Assembly (NCBI GenBank): GCA_050694015.1
Contig: JBOGWY010000347.1
Location: 1 to 24,768 of the forward strand
Source: JBOGWY01 sp050694015
GTDB lineage: Bacteria; Actinomycetota; CADDZG01; WHSQ01
Length of the DNA: 24,768 nucleotides
Reading direction: 5' to 3'
Shown here: positions 1-6,738 of the stretch, piece by piece
Position numbering within the stretch: position 1 is the stretch's first letter
Layout of the letters: the number at the start of each line of letters is the position of its first letter
Notes under the pieces: generated by a model
What the model was told of the DNA's origin: nothing
Databases searched by the model: none
The model's input: only the letters and a program-made list of their open reading frames with translations
Program-made: the position numbers and the translations under genes

Positions 1-651
1 GCGGCCCCAGCTCAGGCCCCTGCGGCAACCGCCACGCAACTCGCGCCCGAGGCGCGTCCCCCCGGCGTCACGCACGGCACCGCCAGCGGTAATCGTCTAC
101 GGCCCGAAGACGCCGTCGGCACCGAAACGCAGTTCGACGCGCAGCAGGCCGTCTACCGGCGTCGCAAGATGATCGACGAACTCGTCGCGACCGGTGTGCC
201 CACGGTCACTGCGGTCGAATCCAACCGTGCACGCTCATCATCGCCTCTGGCACTGCTGATCTACATCGTTATCTTCGCCCTGGCGGTCGGGTTCCTGGTG
301 GGCAACAAGGATTCGCTCGCCGGCGGCGAGGAAGGCGGCGGCGAAACGACGACCGAGGAGCCGGGCGGTGGGGGTGGCGGCAACACGATCGCGGCGTCCG
401 ACGTCCAGTTCGACACCGACACGCTCGAGTTCACCGCCGGCGAAGAGAGCGAGCTCGAGTTCGTCAACGAGGATTCGGTGCCGCACAACTTCTCGATCTA
501 CCAGGAGGAAGGCGGCGAGAACCTCTTCGAGGGCGAGGTCATCAGCGGGGGTGCCAGCACGACCTACACGATCCCGTCGCTGGAAGCCGGGACGTTGTAC
601 TTCCAGTGCGATCTCCACCCGAGCATGAACGGCGAGGTCACGGTCAAGTAA
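1..651 (+). CDS. Membrane-anchored cupredoxin (blue copper) protein, 5' partial
   Basis: The frame is open from the first base, so the gene begins upstream. The first ATG (169) has no Shine-Dalgarno sequence, and no other start codon lies in frame before it. The 216 visible codons show an Ala/Pro-rich stretch (codons 1-24), a basic helical stretch containing AVYRRR (about 52-78), one membrane helix (about 82-102), a Gly/Glu/Thr-rich linker and a C-terminal cupredoxin domain (from about 128). Type 1 copper ligands are visible as H162 in VPHNF and C203, H206 and M209 in CDLHPSM. That short C-x2-H-x2-M loop resembles amicyanin. Inferred topology is a cytoplasmic N-terminus with the copper domain outside. 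It is probably a one-electron carrier in a respiratory chain, but its partners are not visible. It is separated from the nuo unit by its own 156-base gap, so co-transcription is not implied. Confidence 0.85.
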   Translation, partial: AAPAQAPAATATQLAPEARPPGVTHGTASGNRLRPEDAVGTETQFDAQQAVYRRRKMIDELVATGVPTVTAVESNRARSSSPLALLIYIVIFALAVGFLVGNKDSLAGGEEGGGETTTEEPGGGGGGNTIAASDVQFDTDTLEFTAGEESELEFVNEDSVPHNFSIYQEEGGENLFEGEVISGGASTTYTIPSLEAGTLYFQCDLHPSMNGEVTVK

Positions 652-727
652 CCGTTTCCCGATCGCGCCGAACTCCTCAGTCGGGCTTGAGGTCGCGGGA
701 TGTGGGCAGTAGTCGTAGGATGGTTAC

Positions 728-753
728 GAGCTTGTGAAGATTTTCACAAGCTC
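728..753. promoter_or_regulatory. Rex redox-repressor operator upstream of the menJ-like/nuo operon
   Basis: A perfect inverted repeat has 11-base arms (GAGCTTGTGAA and TTCACAAGCTC) around a GATT centre. Its core, TTGTGAAGATTTTCACAA at 732-749, matches the published Rex consensus TTGTGAA-N4-TTCACAA at every fixed position. Rex is a repressor that leaves DNA when NADH/NAD+ rises, and nuo is a known Rex target in Streptomyces. A possible -10 element, TAGGAT (716-721), lies just upstream with no good -35 at normal spacing. The operator would then overlap the transcription start and block it. The site is 54 bases before the ATG at 808. There is no T-run after it, so a terminator is unlikely. The motif call is strong; the promoter is a guess. 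Confidence 0.88.
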
Positions 754-807
754 CCGGTGACCGCCTGAGCGGCCGCTTCAACTCGACGAGTACGGAGGTC
801 GCGGCTG

Positions 808-2043
808 ATGCCCACGGAGTTCGACGTCGCCGTCGTCGGCGGCGGACCGTCCGGCTCGGCGACGGCTCATTACCTCGCATCGAAGGGCCATTCCGTCCTC
901 GTGTGCGAGAAGAAGACGTTCCCCCGAGAGAAGACCTGTGGCGACGGGCTCACGCCGCGCGCCGTGAAGGTCCTCGACGAGATGGGCCTCGGCGGCGAGC
1001 TGCAGAGCTGGGAACGCGTCGCCGGGCTGCGCGTCCATGCGGCCGGGCGCACGCTGGAGCTCCCGTTCCCCGAACTCGACGACTGGTGCGATTACGGCCT
1101 CGTGAAACCGCGCAAGGACCTGGATCAGATCGTGCTCGACAACGCGGAGGCCGCGGGCGCCAAGGTCGTCTACGGCATGCACGCGAAGGAACCCGTCTTC
1201 GACAAGGGGCAGCTCGTCGGGTTCACGGCCAAGCTCGACGGCCAGAACGAAGAGGTGCGCGCGAAGTTCACGGTATGTGCCGAGGGGGCCGCGACGAAGT
1301 TCGCACGCTCGCTGGGACGGACGCGCAACGTCGATTACCCGATGGGCTTCGCGATCCGTCAGTACTTCAAATCACCGATGCAGAGCTCGGGATGGTTCGA
1401 GGCGTACCTCGAGGTTCGTTCGAAGGGTCCGGAGCAGTTACCGGGCTACGGCTGGGTGTTCCCCGTCGGTGACGGCACGGTCAACGTCGGGGTCGGCCTT
1501 CTCTCGACGTTCGGCGGATGGCGCGACGTGAACCTCCATCATCTTCAGGACGCCTTCATCTCGGGCCTTCCTCCGGAGTGGGAGATCAACGCGGGCACGA
1601 TCGTGTCGAAGCCGCGCGCCGGACGCCTGTTCATGGGCGGGAGCGTGTGGCCCCCGCACGGGCCCGGCTTCGTCCTCGTCGGTGACGCTGCGGGGATGGT
1701 CAATCCTTGTAACGGCGAAGGCATCGCGTACGGATACGAGACCGGTCGGATCGCGGGGCGTCACATCGATCACGCGTTGAGCAACGGATCTGGGGTATCG
1801 CTCGACGCGTATACGACGGAACTCGAGACGACCTACGGTCCGTACTACCGGCTCGGGCGCAAGTTCGTGAAGAGGATCGGGAACCCGGTCCTCATGGAGC
1901 GCCTCGTGTCGATGGGCATGCGTTCGAAGCGCGTAATGATGCTCGCGCTCACGATCCTCGCCAACCTCGAAGACCCCGATGCCAGGAACATCGAGCAGAA
2001 GGGACTGCGGATGATGAAGAAGCTGGCGGAGCTGCGCTCGTGA
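808..2043 (+). CDS. Geranylgeranyl reductase family FAD oxidoreductase, probable menaquinone reductase (MenJ-like)
   Basis: This is a 411-residue flavoprotein of the geranylgeranyl reductase family. In actinobacteria, members such as MenJ saturate an isoprene unit of the menaquinone tail. Visible features are the N-terminal FAD-binding Rossmann motif GGGPSG (residues 11-16) ending in an acidic residue after VLVCEK, the family motif CGDGLTPRAV (45-54), the signature YGWVFP (214-219) followed eight residues later by GVG, and the second FAD motif GDAAGMVNP (from 292). The start is supported by GGAGG at 794-798, nine bases before the ATG. Its stop overlaps the nuoA GTG as GTGA, so the two are translationally coupled. 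The same gene order is known in Streptomyces. A substrate other than menaquinone, such as a polyprenyl lipid, cannot be excluded. It is the first gene behind the Rex operator. Confidence 0.85.
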   Translation: MPTEFDVAVVGGGPSGSATAHYLASKGHSVLVCEKKTFPREKTCGDGLTPRAVKVLDEMGLGGELQSWERVAGLRVHAAGRTLELPFPELDDWCDYGLVKPRKDLDQIVLDNAEAAGAKVVYGMHAKEPVFDKGQLVGFTAKLDGQNEEVRAKFTVCAEGAATKFARSLGRTRNVDYPMGFAIRQYFKSPMQSSGWFEAYLEVRSKGPEQLPGYGWVFPVGDGTVNVGVGLLSTFGGWRDVNLHHLQDAFISGLPPEWEINAGTIVSKPRAGRLFMGGSVWPPHGPGFVLVGDAAGMVNPCNGEGIAYGYETGRIAGRHIDHALSNGSGVSLDAYTTELETTYGPYYRLGRKFVKRIGNPVLMERLVSMGMRSKRVMMLALTILANLEDPDARNIEQKGLRMMKKLAELRS

Positions 2044-2405
2044 CGCTGCCCGCTTACCTCCCGATCCTCTTCCTCGTGATCCTGTCGACCATCTTCGCCG
2101 TCGCATCGATGGTCGTGGCGTCGAAGTTGTCGCCCCGGCGCTGGACGCCGGCGAAGCTGCAGCCGTACGAGTCCGGGATCGTGCCGGAGAAGGACATCGA
2201 ACGCGAGAAGTTCCCGGTCAAGTTCTACGTCGTGGCGATGCTGTTCATCATCTTCGACATCGAGACCGTCTTCATGTACCCGTGGGCCGTCGCGTACAAG
2301 GACCTGAAGCTGTTCGGCCTGTTCGAGATGGGTGTGTTCATCGCGATCCTCCTCGCCGCGTACGTGTACATCTGGAAGAGAGGAGCCCTCGATTGGGCGG
2401 AGTGA
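2040..2405 (+). CDS. nuoA: NADH-quinone oxidoreductase subunit A
   Basis: This 121-residue membrane subunit helps enclose the quinone cavity at the junction of the peripheral and membrane arms. Three hydrophobic helices are visible: the N-terminal one (about 4-27), one around FYVVAMLFIIFDIETVFMYP, and one near the C-terminus. The loop between helices 1 and 2 has the family pattern YESGIVPE. The acidic residues in FDIETVF are the conserved membrane Glu/Asp positions of NuoA/ND3. The GTG start at 2040 overlaps the upstream stop and has GGAG at 2028-2031, eight bases away. Length and motifs are ordinary for the family. Confidence 0.95.
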   Translation: MTLPAYLPILFLVILSTIFAVASMVVASKLSPRRWTPAKLQPYESGIVPEKDIEREKFPVKFYVVAMLFIIFDIETVFMYPWAVAYKDLKLFGLFEMGVFIAILLAAYVYIWKRGALDWAE

Positions 2406-2413
2406 GTGACGTC

Positions 2414-2884
2414 ATGGGTCAGAACTTCATGACGGCGCAGCTCGACAAGCTCGTGAACTGGGCGCGCAAGTCGTCGCTGTGGCCGGCAACCTTCGGCCTC
2501 GCGTGCTGCGCGATCGAGATGATGGCCTCGACGATGCCGCGACACGATCTCGCGCGTTTCGGCATGGAGGCGTTCCGAGCATCGCCCCGGCAGGCCGATC
2601 TCCTGATCGTGGCCGGTCGTCTGTCGCAGAAGATGGCTCCGGTCTTCCGTCAGGTGTACGACCAGATGACCGAGCCGAAGTGGGTCATCTCGATGGGCGC
2701 GTGTGCGTCCAGCGGCGGTGTCTTCAACAACTACGCGCTGGTACAGGGCGTCGACCAGATCGTTCCGGTCGACATCTACGTGCCCGGCTGCCCTCCGCGC
2801 CCCGAGATGTTGATCGACGGGATCATGCTCCTCCACGAGAAGATCAAGCGCGGCGAATATTCGGCAGGGCGGGTATCGGCGTAG
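2414..2884 (+). CDS. nuoB: NADH-quinone oxidoreductase subunit B (N2 cluster)
   Basis: This 156-residue subunit holds [4Fe-4S] cluster N2, the last cluster before quinone. All four ligands are visible: tandem cysteines C31-C32 in GLACCAIE, C97 in GACASSGG and C126 in PGCPPRPE. Their spacing (65 and 29) is the same as in the E. coli protein. I chose the ATG at 2414 because GGAG (2399-2402) lies 11 bases before it. A GTG at 2402, in frame and overlapping the nuoA stop, is a real alternative that would add four residues (VSDV). The TAG stop overlaps the nuoC GTG by one base. Confidence 0.95.
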   Translation: MGQNFMTAQLDKLVNWARKSSLWPATFGLACCAIEMMASTMPRHDLARFGMEAFRASPRQADLLIVAGRLSQKMAPVFRQVYDQMTEPKWVISMGACASSGGVFNNYALVQGVDQIVPVDIYVPGCPPRPEMLIDGIMLLHEKIKRGEYSAGRVSA

Positions 2885-3414
2885 TGAAGTTGGACTACCT
2901 GAACGCGGGCGAGTGGGGCGAGCGCGCCGGCGCGCTCGCCGGCGAAGGCTGGTCCTTCATCGACCTCACCGCGATCGATCGCAGCAGCCTGGCGTTCCCG
3001 GGGGCCGAGCAGGAACCGCGCTTCCTCGTTGTGGCGCAACTGCTGAACCGGGCGAAGGGCGAGCGGCAGACGATCCGCATCGCGGCGGGAGGCGACCCGC
3101 CGGCCGTGCCGTCGGTGACGGGCGTGTGGCCCGGGGCGAACTTCTTCGAGCGTGAGATCTACGACTTATTCGGGGTCCACTTCGACGGTCATCCCGACCT
3201 GAAGCGGATCATGCTTCCCGACGAGTGGGAGGGTCACCCGCTGCGCAAGAACTACGGCGTCGGCAAGGTCGCCGTCGAGTACCTGCCCCAACCGTTCATC
3301 CAGATCGACTCGCCGGGACAGAGCACCTCCCAGGACGGATCCGGTGTGGAGGTCGATCGTCTCGGGCAGGTCGCGCGCGAACCGCGCGACACGGCGCCGG
3401 AGGAAACCAGATGA
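2884..3414 (+). CDS. nuoC: NADH-quinone oxidoreductase subunit C
   Basis: This 176-residue peripheral-arm subunit (30-kDa family) packs against NuoD and NuoB. The family core is clear: FFEREIYDLFGVHFDGHPD, then LPDEWEGHPLRKNY near the C-terminus. The N-terminal half (about residues 1-80) is weakly conserved, as is usual. The start is the GTG at 2884, which shares its G with the nuoB TAG. Translation before this point in the same frame has no NuoC character. A 24-base perfect palindrome lies inside codons 12-19. The tail after the core (QSTSQDGSGVEVDR and on) is polar and probably flexible. The end overlaps nuoD as ATGA. Confidence 0.93.
   Translation: MKLDYLNAGEWGERAGALAGEGWSFIDLTAIDRSSLAFPGAEQEPRFLVVAQLLNRAKGERQTIRIAAGGDPPAVPSVTGVWPGANFFEREIYDLFGVHFDGHPDLKRIMLPDEWEGHPLRKNYGVGKVAVEYLPQPFIQIDSPGQSTSQDGSGVEVDRLGQVAREPRDTAPEETR
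2917..2940. repeat. 24-bp perfect palindrome inside the nuoC 5' coding region
   Basis: The arms GGCGAGCGCGCC and GGCGCGCTCGCC meet with no spacer. In mRNA this could form a 10-bp, all-GC-rich stem with a CCGG loop about 33 bases after the nuoC start. It encodes the non-conserved GERAGALAG segment. Chance is possible in sequence this GC-rich, but the perfect symmetry is notable. No regulator is recognised. Confidence 0.75.
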
Positions 3415-4652
3415 CCGACACGGCCGCGATCATCCAGTCCCTCGAGGAGAAGGGTCACGGTGCGTACGTCGAGAACTTCGATGCGGACGACGGACGCATG
3501 GTCATCAACATGGGGCCCGTCCACCCCGCGACGCACGGGGTCCTGCGTCTCCTGCTCGAGCTCGACGGCGAGACCGTCCTCCGTTGCGAACCGATCATCG
3601 GCTACCTCCACACCGGCATGGAGAAGGAGTGCGAGGACCAGAACTGGCGCGGTGCGGTGACGATCGTGACGCGGATGGACTACCTCGCGCAGTTCTTCAA
3701 CGAGCAGGTCTACTCGATGGCGGTCGAGAAGCTGCTCGGGATCGAGGTGCCCCCGCGCGGCAAGTACATCCGCACCCTGATGGCCGAGGTCAACCGTCTC
3801 AACTCGCATCTCGTGTGGTTCGGGACGCAAGCGCTCGACATGGGTGCGATGTCGGGGATGTTCTACGGCTTCCGTGAGCGCGAGATCACGTTGGACTGGT
3901 TCGAGATGGTGACCGGGCTCCGTATGAACAACGGCTACATCATCCCCGGGGGCGTGTGGGAGGACCTTCCCGACGGATGGGATCGCGTGCTGCGCGGGAT
4001 CACCGACACGTTCGTCGGTCGCATCGATGAATACGAAGATCTGCTGTCGGAGAATCCGATCTTCCTCGAACGCACCCGCGGGATCGGAGTCATCTCCGCG
4101 GAGCGCGGGGACGCGCTCGGGGCGAGTGGGCCGATCCTGCGTGCGAGCGGGGTCGACTGGGACATCCGTCGCGACCAGCCTTACGAGGCTTACGGCGATG
4201 TCGACTTCGACGTCCCCGTAGCGACCGACGGCGACGTCTACGCGCGCTACAAGGTGCGGATGGAGGAGATGCGTCAGTCGGTACGCATCATCAAGCAACT
4301 CGTCGAGAAGATGCCGGGCGGCGACTACAAGAACATGGACCCGAAGTTGATGCCGCCGTCGCGGCGCGAGCTGAACCGTTCGATGGAGGCCGTGATCCAT
4401 CACTTCAAGCTGATGACGCAGGGTTACACGGTCCCGCCGGGCGAGGTCTACACCTACGTCGAGTCGCCGCGCGGCGAGCTCGGCTGCTACCTCGTGTCGG
4501 ACGGCGGAACATCGCCGTACCGCTGCCACGTCAGTGAGCCGTCGTTCCGCAACATCCAGACCCTCCCGGCGATGGTCGAAGGTGGCCTTCTCGCCGACCT
4601 GATCGCGTCGATCGCATCCACCGACCCGGTTTTGGGAGGCATCGACAGATGA
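3411..4652 (+). CDS. nuoD: NADH-quinone oxidoreductase subunit D (49-kDa quinone-site subunit)
   Basis: This 413-residue subunit is related to the large subunit of [NiFe] hydrogenases and forms much of the quinone-binding site. The N-terminal loop GPVHPATHGVLR carries the conserved His, and GYLHTGMEK carries the conserved quinone-site Tyr. These are followed by TRMDYL and the long helical core (EVNRLNSHLVWFG). The family ending GGIDR is intact. The nickel-binding cysteines of hydrogenases are absent, as expected. I chose the ATG at 3411, which overlaps the nuoC stop as ATGA; the reading frame stays open upstream but without NuoD similarity. Its final codons form the left arm of a strong hairpin with the nuoE start. 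The last Arg uses AGA, a rare codon here. Confidence 0.96.
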   Translation: MTDTAAIIQSLEEKGHGAYVENFDADDGRMVINMGPVHPATHGVLRLLLELDGETVLRCEPIIGYLHTGMEKECEDQNWRGAVTIVTRMDYLAQFFNEQVYSMAVEKLLGIEVPPRGKYIRTLMAEVNRLNSHLVWFGTQALDMGAMSGMFYGFREREITLDWFEMVTGLRMNNGYIIPGGVWEDLPDGWDRVLRGITDTFVGRIDEYEDLLSENPIFLERTRGIGVISAERGDALGASGPILRASGVDWDIRRDQPYEAYGDVDFDVPVATDGDVYARYKVRMEEMRQSVRIIKQLVEKMPGGDYKNMDPKLMPPSRRELNRSMEAVIHHFKLMTQGYTVPPGEVYTYVESPRGELGCYLVSDGGTSPYRCHVSEPSFRNIQTLPAMVEGGLLADLIASIASTDPVLGGIDR

Positions 4653-4668
4653 CCGATGCCTCCCAAAA
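4630..4668 (+). promoter_or_regulatory. 15-bp perfect inverted repeat/RNA hairpin enclosing the nuoD stop and nuoE start
   Basis: The left arm TTTTGGGAGGCATCG (4630-4644) is the exact reverse complement of the right arm CGATGCCTCCCAAAA (4654-4668). The nine-base loop ACAGATGAC holds the overlapping nuoE ATG (4649-4651) and nuoD TGA (4650-4652). The probable nuoE Shine-Dalgarno GGGAGG (4634-4639, nine bases before ATG) is buried in the left arm. A ribosome finishing nuoD would open the stem, so the likely effect is strict coupling of nuoE to nuoD translation. That effect is inferred; the symmetry is directly visible. No T-run follows, which argues against a terminator. Confidence 0.85.
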
Positions 4669-5356
4669 TCCCCGCCCGCCCGAGCATCGATCGCTGATGG
4701 GAGTTCTGTCGGACGCGCAGCGGCGCGACGCCGCAGCCATCGTGGCCAAGTATCCCAACCGGCGGTCGGCGGTGCTTCCGCTGCTGTTCCTGGTCCAGTC
4801 TGTCGAGGGATACGTCACCGATGAGGGCATGCGTGAGATCGCCGACATCCTCGGCCTCACGCCGGCGCAGGTCCTCGCATCGGCCAGCTTTTACACGATG
4901 TTCAAGAAGAAGCCCCAGGGGACCTATCTCATCTCGGTGTGTCGCAACATCACGTGCTCGCACCTCGGCGCGCAGAAGGTCATCAGGGCGCTGGAGGAGC
5001 GTCTGGGCGTCGACGTTGGTGGGATGACGCCCGACGGCAAGTTCTCGCTCGAATCCGCAGAGTGTCTCGCGACGTGCGACGGGGCACCGAGCATGCAGGT
5101 CAACTACGAGGACTTCTACAAGTTGTCTCCCGAAGAGGCCGTCGAGCTCGTCGACAAGCTCGAACGAGGAGAAGAGGTGCGCAGCGTTCGGGATCAGGTC
5201 GTCAAGACATCGAAGGAGATCGCGCACGAGACTGCGACCACCGGCGTGCGCCGTCTCGCCACGGAGATGGAGAGCATGCGCACGATCGGCGGCGAGAGCC
5301 CGCGCGAGGACACGAAGCCGGGGTTCCGCCCGCCGTTGCACGGGGACGACGACTGA
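4649..5356 (+). CDS. nuoE: NADH-quinone oxidoreductase subunit E (24-kDa, [2Fe-2S] N1a)
   Basis: This 235-residue subunit is part of the NADH-oxidising module. It has an N-terminal helical domain (about 20-85) and a thioredoxin-like domain. The [2Fe-2S] N1a ligands are all present: C98 and C103 in SVCRNITC, and C139 and C143 in ECLATC. A polar C-terminal tail of about 70 residues ends in HGDDD. It makes the protein longer than the 166-residue E. coli form; longer NuoE proteins are common in actinobacteria. The ATG at 4649 overlaps the nuoD stop; ATG 4697 is a weaker alternative. The first seven codons form the right arm of the hairpin described separately, and they use rare codons (CAA, AAT). 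The stop overlaps the nuoF start as TGATG. Confidence 0.95.
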   Translation: MTDASQNPRPPEHRSLMGVLSDAQRRDAAAIVAKYPNRRSAVLPLLFLVQSVEGYVTDEGMREIADILGLTPAQVLASASFYTMFKKKPQGTYLISVCRNITCSHLGAQKVIRALEERLGVDVGGMTPDGKFSLESAECLATCDGAPSMQVNYEDFYKLSPEEAVELVDKLERGEEVRSVRDQVVKTSKEIAHETATTGVRRLATEMESMRTIGGESPREDTKPGFRPPLHGDDD

Positions 5357-6738
5357 TGGCGCCGATCGTTAAGGAACAGCGGATCGTGACGCGCCGCCTG
5401 CGCGAGTTCAAAGCGGACTCGTGGACGATCGAGCGCGTCCTCGAAGACGACGGGTATGCCGCGGCGCGCAAGGCGGTTACTCAGATGACACCGGACGAGC
5501 TGGTCGAGTTCGTCAAGAACTCGGGATTGCGCGGACGCGGCGGTGCCGGGTTCCCGACCGGAGTGAAGTGGTCGTTCGTGCCGAAGGACATCCTCCCGAA
5601 GTACGTCGTGATCAACCACGACGAAGGGGAGCCGGGCACGTTCAAGGACCGCGAGATCGCCGAGATGGATCCGCACGGTGTGATCGAGGGCATCACGATC
5701 GCCGCGTGGGCCAACCAGGCGAACAAGGCGTTCATCTATTGCCGCGGCGAGTTCGCCCATGGATCGCGGCGGCTCGAAACGGCGATCTCGGAGGCCTACG
5801 AGCGGGGTTTCCTCGGCACGGGGATCTTCGGGTCCGACTTCGACCTCGACATCATCTTGCACAGGGGTGCCGGCGCTTACATCTGCGGTGAGGAGTCCGC
5901 TCTACTCGATTCCCTCGAGGGCTACCGCGGCCAGCCGCGTCTGCGTCCTCCGTTCCCCGCGGTCAAGGGCCTCTACGGGCAGCCGACGGTCATCAACAAC
6001 ACCGAGACCGTGGCGACGTTGCCGGCGATCATCAACAACGGCGCCGACTGGTACAAGCAGTGGGGTACCGAGCAGTCTCCGGGCACCAAGGTGATGTCGG
6101 TGTCCGGGCACGTCGTGCGCCCGGGCAACTACGAGATCCCTTTGGGGATGAAGCTGGGCGACCTGCTCAAGCTCGCCGGCGGGATGCGCGGCGGCGCCAA
6201 GGTCAAAGCCGTCATCCCCGGCGGCGCGAGCGCGCCGCTCGTGACAGACCTCAACGTCGCGATGGACTTCGAAGCTCTCAAGGAGGCCGGCACGATGCTC
6301 GGTTCCGGCGCGGTGGTGTTCATGGACACCTCTACATGCATGGTGCGCAACGCGCTGGTGACGACGCAGTTCTTCGAGCACGAGTCGTGCGGGAAGTGCA
6401 CGCCGTGTCGCGAGGGGACGTGGTGGGCGGTCAAGGTGCTCGAGCGGATCGAGCACGGCGAGGGCCTCCAGGAAGACATGGACCTTCTTCTCGACATCGC
6501 CGACGGCATGGATGGGCGCGCGTTCTGCCCGCTCGGCGATGCTGCGTCGTGGGCGCTCCGTTCCAACGTCAAGCTGTTCCGCGACGAGTTCCAGCAGCAC
6601 GTCGATGAGGCCGCCTGCCCGTTCGACGGCGAGCATCGGACACTTGTAGGGGCGCGGAGTGGGCTCGGGCTCGGCGAATCGGGAGTGGGACCGCAACCGT
6701 CCGCGGGGATCGCGACCGACGAGGCAGGCAGCTCATGA
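5356..6738 (+). CDS. nuoF: NADH-quinone oxidoreductase subunit F (FMN/NADH-binding, N3 cluster)
   Basis: This 460-residue catalytic subunit oxidises NADH, passing hydride to FMN and electrons to [4Fe-4S] cluster N3. The FMN/NADH glycine-rich loop GLRGRGGAGFPTG is at residues 57-69. The dinucleotide-site motifs HDEGEPGTFKDR and YICGEESALLDSLEG follow. The N3 ligands are C345, C348 and C351 in SCGKCTPCREG, and C391 in FCPLGD. The last 40 or so residues are a Gly/Ser-rich tail beyond the usual end. The start is the ATG at 5356, which shares its A with the nuoE TGA. The gene overlaps nuoG as ATGA. No key residue is missing, so operon 1 should be a true NADH-using enzyme. Confidence 0.96.
   Translation: MAPIVKEQRIVTRRLREFKADSWTIERVLEDDGYAAARKAVTQMTPDELVEFVKNSGLRGRGGAGFPTGVKWSFVPKDILPKYVVINHDEGEPGTFKDREIAEMDPHGVIEGITIAAWANQANKAFIYCRGEFAHGSRRLETAISEAYERGFLGTGIFGSDFDLDIILHRGAGAYICGEESALLDSLEGYRGQPRLRPPFPAVKGLYGQPTVINNTETVATLPAIINNGADWYKQWGTEQSPGTKVMSVSGHVVRPGNYEIPLGMKLGDLLKLAGGMRGGAKVKAVIPGGASAPLVTDLNVAMDFEALKEAGTMLGSGAVVFMDTSTCMVRNALVTTQFFEHESCGKCTPCREGTWWAVKVLERIEHGEGLQEDMDLLLDIADGMDGRAFCPLGDAASWALRSNVKLFRDEFQQHVDEAACPFDGEHRTLVGARSGLGLGESGVGPQPSAGIATDEAGSS

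Noticed and set aside
675..692. CCTCA/TGAGG stem with an eight-base loop after the cupredoxin gene, considered as a terminator.
   Set aside because: The stem has only five pairs and no T-run follows; too weak to call.
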